Source: Saccoglossus kowalevskii
Lineage: Eukaryota > Hemichordata > Enteropneusta > Harrimaniidae
Direction: 5' to 3'
DNA: 49,859 bases
NCBI RefSeq assembly: GCF_000003605.2
Contig: NW_003149656.1
Location: forward strand, 1 to 49,859
In this document: positions 46,150 to 49,859 of the stretch, piece by piece
Numbering within the stretch: the first letter of the stretch is position 1
Layout: every line of letters starts with the position of its first letter
Notes under the pieces: model-generated
The model's database searches: none
What the model was told of the DNA's origin: nothing
Seen by the model: only the letters and a program-made list of their open reading frames with translations
Program-made: the position numbers and the translations under genes

Positions 46150-47097
46150 ATGGCATTACATATTGACAACACCCATTTTACAGCCAATGTTATGTTGAAC
46201 TTATTACCGGTGTTAGATATTGCTGGTCGGTTTGATTGGAAGAATGTCTGCGGTTACGTAGATGGTAAATCGCACAGCAAAGGTAAGTAAATGTGCTCTA
46301 CTTTAAATAATTATGTCTCACCGAATTAACTTCAAAATGGATTATAGTGGTTTAGGTCACGTAATGTTGTATCACGATTGCTACAGACACAAATATGTGT
46401 TTTTTTTATTTTTACAGGTAGTTATGTTGGCAGGAAATCAAGTCGCTATATCTACAGCGAGACACAGTCGGTTTTATTAGAAGTAATATTTACAACTACT
46501 ACGGAGTATCTAAATCGCGACATGCGCAAGCGTATCGCCATAATTACCAACTTATCGGAAAAGTCAATTATGGTAAGTGAGAGCATTATGTGTGCACCAA
46601 AGTATGTTATAATGTAAGCGAACAGTTTCTTGTTGTTCATTATACAATAATCTATTTTATTCACTTTTCAGAAGTGGTTTCAGAATCGTCGGGGTCAAAA
46701 ACGGAGGCAAGAACGGAAAAGAGATGCCGTGTTATATGCTAAGCACCATCAAGCACCAATACAAAAGTTGAAAGAATCGACGACGCGTTTTCCGTCCGTG
46801 CGAAGTCGAGGAAAATCAGTGGACACTCGACTTGATGTCCTACCAGCAACGCCTTCCCTCAGTGAATATATTGGTGTTCCACAATCCAGTAGTACACCAA
46901 GGCATTGTAGTGATACGAAGATACAAAATTGCAGTACACATTCCAGTGGTATCCTGACAGACGTCTATCAAAGTGAAATAGAAATATGTAGTACACCTTG
47001 TAAAGACGTGTCATCAGATTTGTCATTTAATGGAATTACTGATTTAGATCGTACTCTGTGTCCATTAGTCATTTGCGAAGCTTCATATTCTGTTTGA
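46150..47097 (+). CDS. Homeobox protein, array copy 20, consensus protein
   Basis: Intact 237-residue copy; exons 46150-46282, 46418-46572 and 46672-47097. No residue departs from the majority sequence, so this is the best single reference for the family in this window: homeodomain 50-110 with Gln50, Asn51, Gly54, Gln55 and Glu60. Differences are confined to non-coding positions such as TGTGCACC in intron 2 and TTTGTGGATAG in the 3' untranslated region. Confidence 0.87.
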
Positions 47098-47284
47098 GAA
47101 AAGCATTTATTTGTGGATAGTCATTTTAATTTCGTGTACATAATACGTTATAATAAAATATAAATAAAAAATACATATTGTGTATTCAATTATGAGTCAA
47201 GATCGAAAGGAACAGTGTGATCTGGTCAAACGTTGTGATGTAAAAAATAAAAATACCTTGCATACGAAGCTGGCGATATGCAGT

Positions 47285-47369
47285 GTCTCCGTGGCGCAAC
47301 GGATAGCGCGTCGGACTTCTAGTTGAAACAGTTATTCGGAGGCTGTGGGTTCGAATCCCACCGGAGATG
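47285..47369 (+). tRNA. tRNA-Arg(UCU), first of pair after copy 20
   Basis: Consensus copy, complete with intron, internal boxes and TTTT terminator. Confidence 0.92.
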
Positions 47370-47649
47370 GCTCTTCTTTTAAGTCACGATGGACATGTTT
47401 TGTTCAAATTGTCGTCAATAGTCTTAACATATTGGACAGTTGTAGCTCTCCTCGGTACTAATAATTAGGAAAGACCGAGACCTTCGACTGAGATTAAAAT
47501 ATTCTGCACGCATTTTGATGGAATGAACCAATATAAAAAAAATGGCTACCAATGGTATAAAAAGCCAACTGGTTGTAGCGATACAAGGTGTTTGGTGTTG
47601 TGATGTAACAAATAAAAATATCTTGCATATGAAGCAGGCGGTATGCTGT

Positions 47650-47734
47650 GTCTTCGTGGCGCAACGGATAGCGCGTCGGACTTCTAGTTGAAAAAGTTAT
47701 TCGGAGGCTGTGGGTTCGAATCCCACCGGAGATG
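47650..47734 (+). tRNA. tRNA-Arg(UCU), second of pair after copy 20
   Basis: Has the GTCTTCG acceptor strand (U-G pair), like 7199 and 9839, and the TTGAAAAAGTT intron form. Otherwise intact. Confidence 0.88.
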
Positions 47735-48796
47735 GTTCTTCTTTTAAGTCACGATGGATTTGTTTTGTTAAAATCGTCGTCAATGGTCTTAACATGTTGG
47801 ACAGTTGTAGCTCTCCTCGGTGCTAATAATTAGAAAGACCGAGACCGTCGACTGAGATTAAAATATTCTACACGGATTTTGATGTAATGAACCAAATACA
47901 AAAATGGCTACTAATGGTATAAAAAGCCAACTGATTGTAGCGATACTAGGTGTTTGATATATGTTCTACACGAGCCTTAGTAAGATCAACCGAAATATAT
48001 AAATAATTACCTAATTCCATCAACATACATGTCCTTGCTTATCCCCAACGTCTACATGGAATGACGTTGAATGCTCTTTAACATGTTGTTGAAGCACCGT
48101 CACTCGGTAAATGTTGGTGAGTTGAAACATAATCAACCGGAACAATCACAGAGTTAGTGAGTTTTCACGATCCGCGGATTATTAATTAGCATTCCAATTG
48201 TTAACACATTTGCCAAAAGTTAACACATTTGCCATGATATTAGAAAGCCGGCATTTTTGAAAGAAAAGCAGTTCTCTATTGGATTGTTTTGTTCAATTTA
48301 ACGTCAGTGTTCTGTCCGAATTAAACAGCAGTATCTTACCTATGTATCAATAATTAAAGAACACCAACGAGAGAAGAGCGTCGGATGAGATTTATAATTC
48401 CATACACATTTTGAAATGGTATACTCATTAATAAACACAACAAAATCGCCGCAGCCAGTAGACGTTTTTTTTTTTGTTTTGTCGAAGCGCCATCACTCGG
48501 TGAATACCGGCAAGTTCAATCATCAACAGCATTACACATCCGAGTTCCTGTGTCTTTTCACGTTATATGGAGTGTTAATTGGCATAACAACACTGCGAGT
48601 TAACACATTTATAGCGCAAGTAAACAGACGGCATTTTACAGAAAGGGGCGGCAATCCATTGACAAAGTTTTCTTGAATATCCTTACAAATGCGAAAATTG
48701 GTATAAGAATTCGAAACTATAAACCAACCAAAACATACCACATGTGTATCATTGCTACACGCTTTCTCGTCCCATGTGTATCGTATAAAGAATACT
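47735..48796 (+). promoter_or_regulatory. Spacer and promoter region of copy 21
   Basis: No gene was found. Upstream TATAAAAAG is at 47918-47926 and core TATAAA at 48718-48723. The T-run in block B is among the longest in the window (near 48466). Confidence 0.6.
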
Positions 48797-49776
48797 ATGG
48801 CATTACATATTGACAACACCCATTTTACAGCCAATGTTATGTTGAACTTATTACCGGTGTTAGATATTGCTGGTCGGTTTGATTGGAAGAATGTCTGCGG
48901 TTTCGTAGATGGTAAATCGCACAGCAAAGATAAGTAAATGTGCTCTACTTTAAATAATTATGTCTCACCGAATTAACTTCAAAATGGATTATAGTGGTTT
49001 AGGTCACGTAATGTTGTATCACGATTGCTACAGACACAAATATGTTTTTTTTTTATTTTTACAGGTAGTTATGTTGGCAGGAAATCAAGTCGCCATATCT
49101 ACAGCGAGACACAGTCGGTTTTATTAGAAGTAATATTTACAACTACTACAGAGTATCTAAATCGCGACATGCGCAAGCGTATCGCCATAATTACCAACTT
49201 ATCGGAAAAGTCAATTATGGTAAGTGAGAGCATTATGTATGCACCAAAGTATGTTATAATGTAAGCGAACAGTTTCTTGTTGTTCATTATATTATACAAT
49301 AATCTATTTTATTCACTTTTCAGAAGTGGTTTCAGAATCGTCGGATTCAAAAACGGAGGCAAAAACGGAAAAGAGATGCCGTGTTATATGCTAAGCACCA
49401 TCAAGCACCAATACAAAAGTTGAAAGAATCGACGACGCGTTTTCCGTCCGTGCGAAGTCGAGGAAAATCAGTGGACACTCGACTTGATGTCCTACCAGCA
49501 ACGCCTTCCCTCAGTGAATATATTAGTGTTCCACAATCTAGTAGTACACCAAGGCATTGTAGTGATACGAAGATACAAAATTGCAGTACACATTCCAGTG
49601 GTATCCTGACAGACATCTATCAAAGTGAAATAGAAATATGTAGTACACCTTGTAAAGACGTGTCATCAGATTTGTCATTTAATGGAATTACTGATTTAGA
49701 TCGTACGTACTCTGTGTCCATTAGTCATTTGCGAAGCTTCATATTCTGTTTGAGAAAAGCATTTATTCGTGGTTAG
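48797..49776 (+). pseudogene. Homeobox protein, array copy 21, donor loss and frameshift
   Basis: Exon 1 is 48797-48929, exon 2 49065-49219 and exon 3 starts at 49324. The first donor is ATAAGT instead of GTAAGT, so intron 1 is unlikely to be removed normally; reading through it gives a stop after SKDK at 48937. Exon 3 carries a 4-base duplication (GTACGTAC near 49705) that changes the last 13 or so residues and moves the stop from 49753 to 49776. The homeodomain is the Ile54/Lys60 type of copies 6 and 9, and Tyr36 is Phe. Confidence 0.82.
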
Positions 49777-49859
49777 TCATTCTAATTTCGTGTACATAAT
49801 ACGTTATAATAAAATATAAATTTTGTTATTCAAAATACATATTGTGTATTCAATTATGA
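49777..49859 (+). other. 3' flank of copy 21, cut by window edge
   Basis: AATAAA at about 49808 is followed by the TTTTGTTATTC variant of the copy 6/9/21 group. The expected tRNA would lie just beyond the window. Confidence 0.6.

Larger units (their letters stand above)
1..49859 (+). repeat. Tandem homeobox/tRNA-Arg macrosatellite-like array
   Basis: The whole window is one direct tandem repeat. Each unit is spacer, TATA promoter, three-exon homeobox gene, AATAAA signal and one or two tRNA-Arg(UCU) genes. Start-to-start distances of the gene are 2283, 2313, 2641, 2641, 2278, 2293, 2262, 2287, 1876, 2645, 2283, 2626, 2280, 2485, 2640, 2261, 2286, 1191, 3475 and 2647 bases. The two common sizes differ by a 365-base tRNA-plus-flank duplication. 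Introns and spacers are nearly as conserved as exons, which points to recent amplification or homogenisation. Both ends are cut inside a unit, so the true copy number is larger than 21. Confidence 0.97.

Noticed and set aside
1-49859. CRISPR array, transposon ends or viral insertion
   Set aside because: There are no short regular repeats with unique spacers, no terminal inverted repeats, and no transposase, reverse transcriptase or viral-like frames; the repeats are 2.3-2.6 kb gene units.

Overview
The window is a single head-to-tail tandem array from an animal (metazoan) nuclear genome. The eukaryotic evidence is: a homeobox gene split by two short introns with canonical GTAAG donors and T-rich ...ACAG/...TCAG acceptors, TATA-type core promoters, AATAAA signals just after each stop codon, and tRNA genes with internal A/B boxes, a short intron at position 37/38 and T-run terminators. 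The species cannot be named from the sequence alone. Nothing prokaryotic, viral or transposon-like was seen.

Layout. Twenty-one copies of one homeobox gene all lie on the + strand, with starts at 1103, 3386, 5699, 8340, 10982, 13260, 15553, 17815, 20102, 21978, 24623, 26906, 29532, 31812, 34297, 36937, 39198, 41484, 42675, 46150 and 48797. The intact gene has three coding exons (133 + 155 + 426 nt) and encodes 237 residues. A divergent homeodomain lies at about residues 50-110. It has one extra residue between helix 1 and helix 2, and its second intron falls between homeodomain positions 46 and 47, a position typical of PRD-class homeoboxes. Sixteen copies look intact. Five are broken: copy 3 (nonsense in the homeodomain), copy 11 (nonsense at residue 175), copy 12 (indel cluster), copy 18 (truncated by a deletion) and copy 21 (donor GT to AT plus a 4-base duplication).

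Between successive genes lies an intron-containing tRNA-Arg(UCU) gene about 187 bases after the stop codon, then a spacer of about 1 kb leading to the next promoter. There are 29 whole tRNA copies and one partial copy at the left edge. The basic period is about 2.28 kb with one tRNA. A second form of about 2.64 kb carries a 365-base duplication of the tRNA plus its 3' flank. Shorter or longer units come from a spacer deletion (copy 10), a smaller spacer deletion (copy 15), the truncation of copy 18 and a cluster of four tRNAs before copy 20. The array runs off both ends of the window.

Reading of the whole: this is a macrosatellite-like homeobox/tRNA array, comparable in general form to the human D4Z4/DUX4 array but with an intron-bearing single-homeobox gene. 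The copies are nearly identical, yet several differ at homeodomain position 54, a DNA-contacting residue. Blocks of variants are shared between distant copies, which suggests unequal exchange or gene conversion. Whether the proteins are made, and whether the tRNA genes act as boundaries between units, cannot be decided from sequence.
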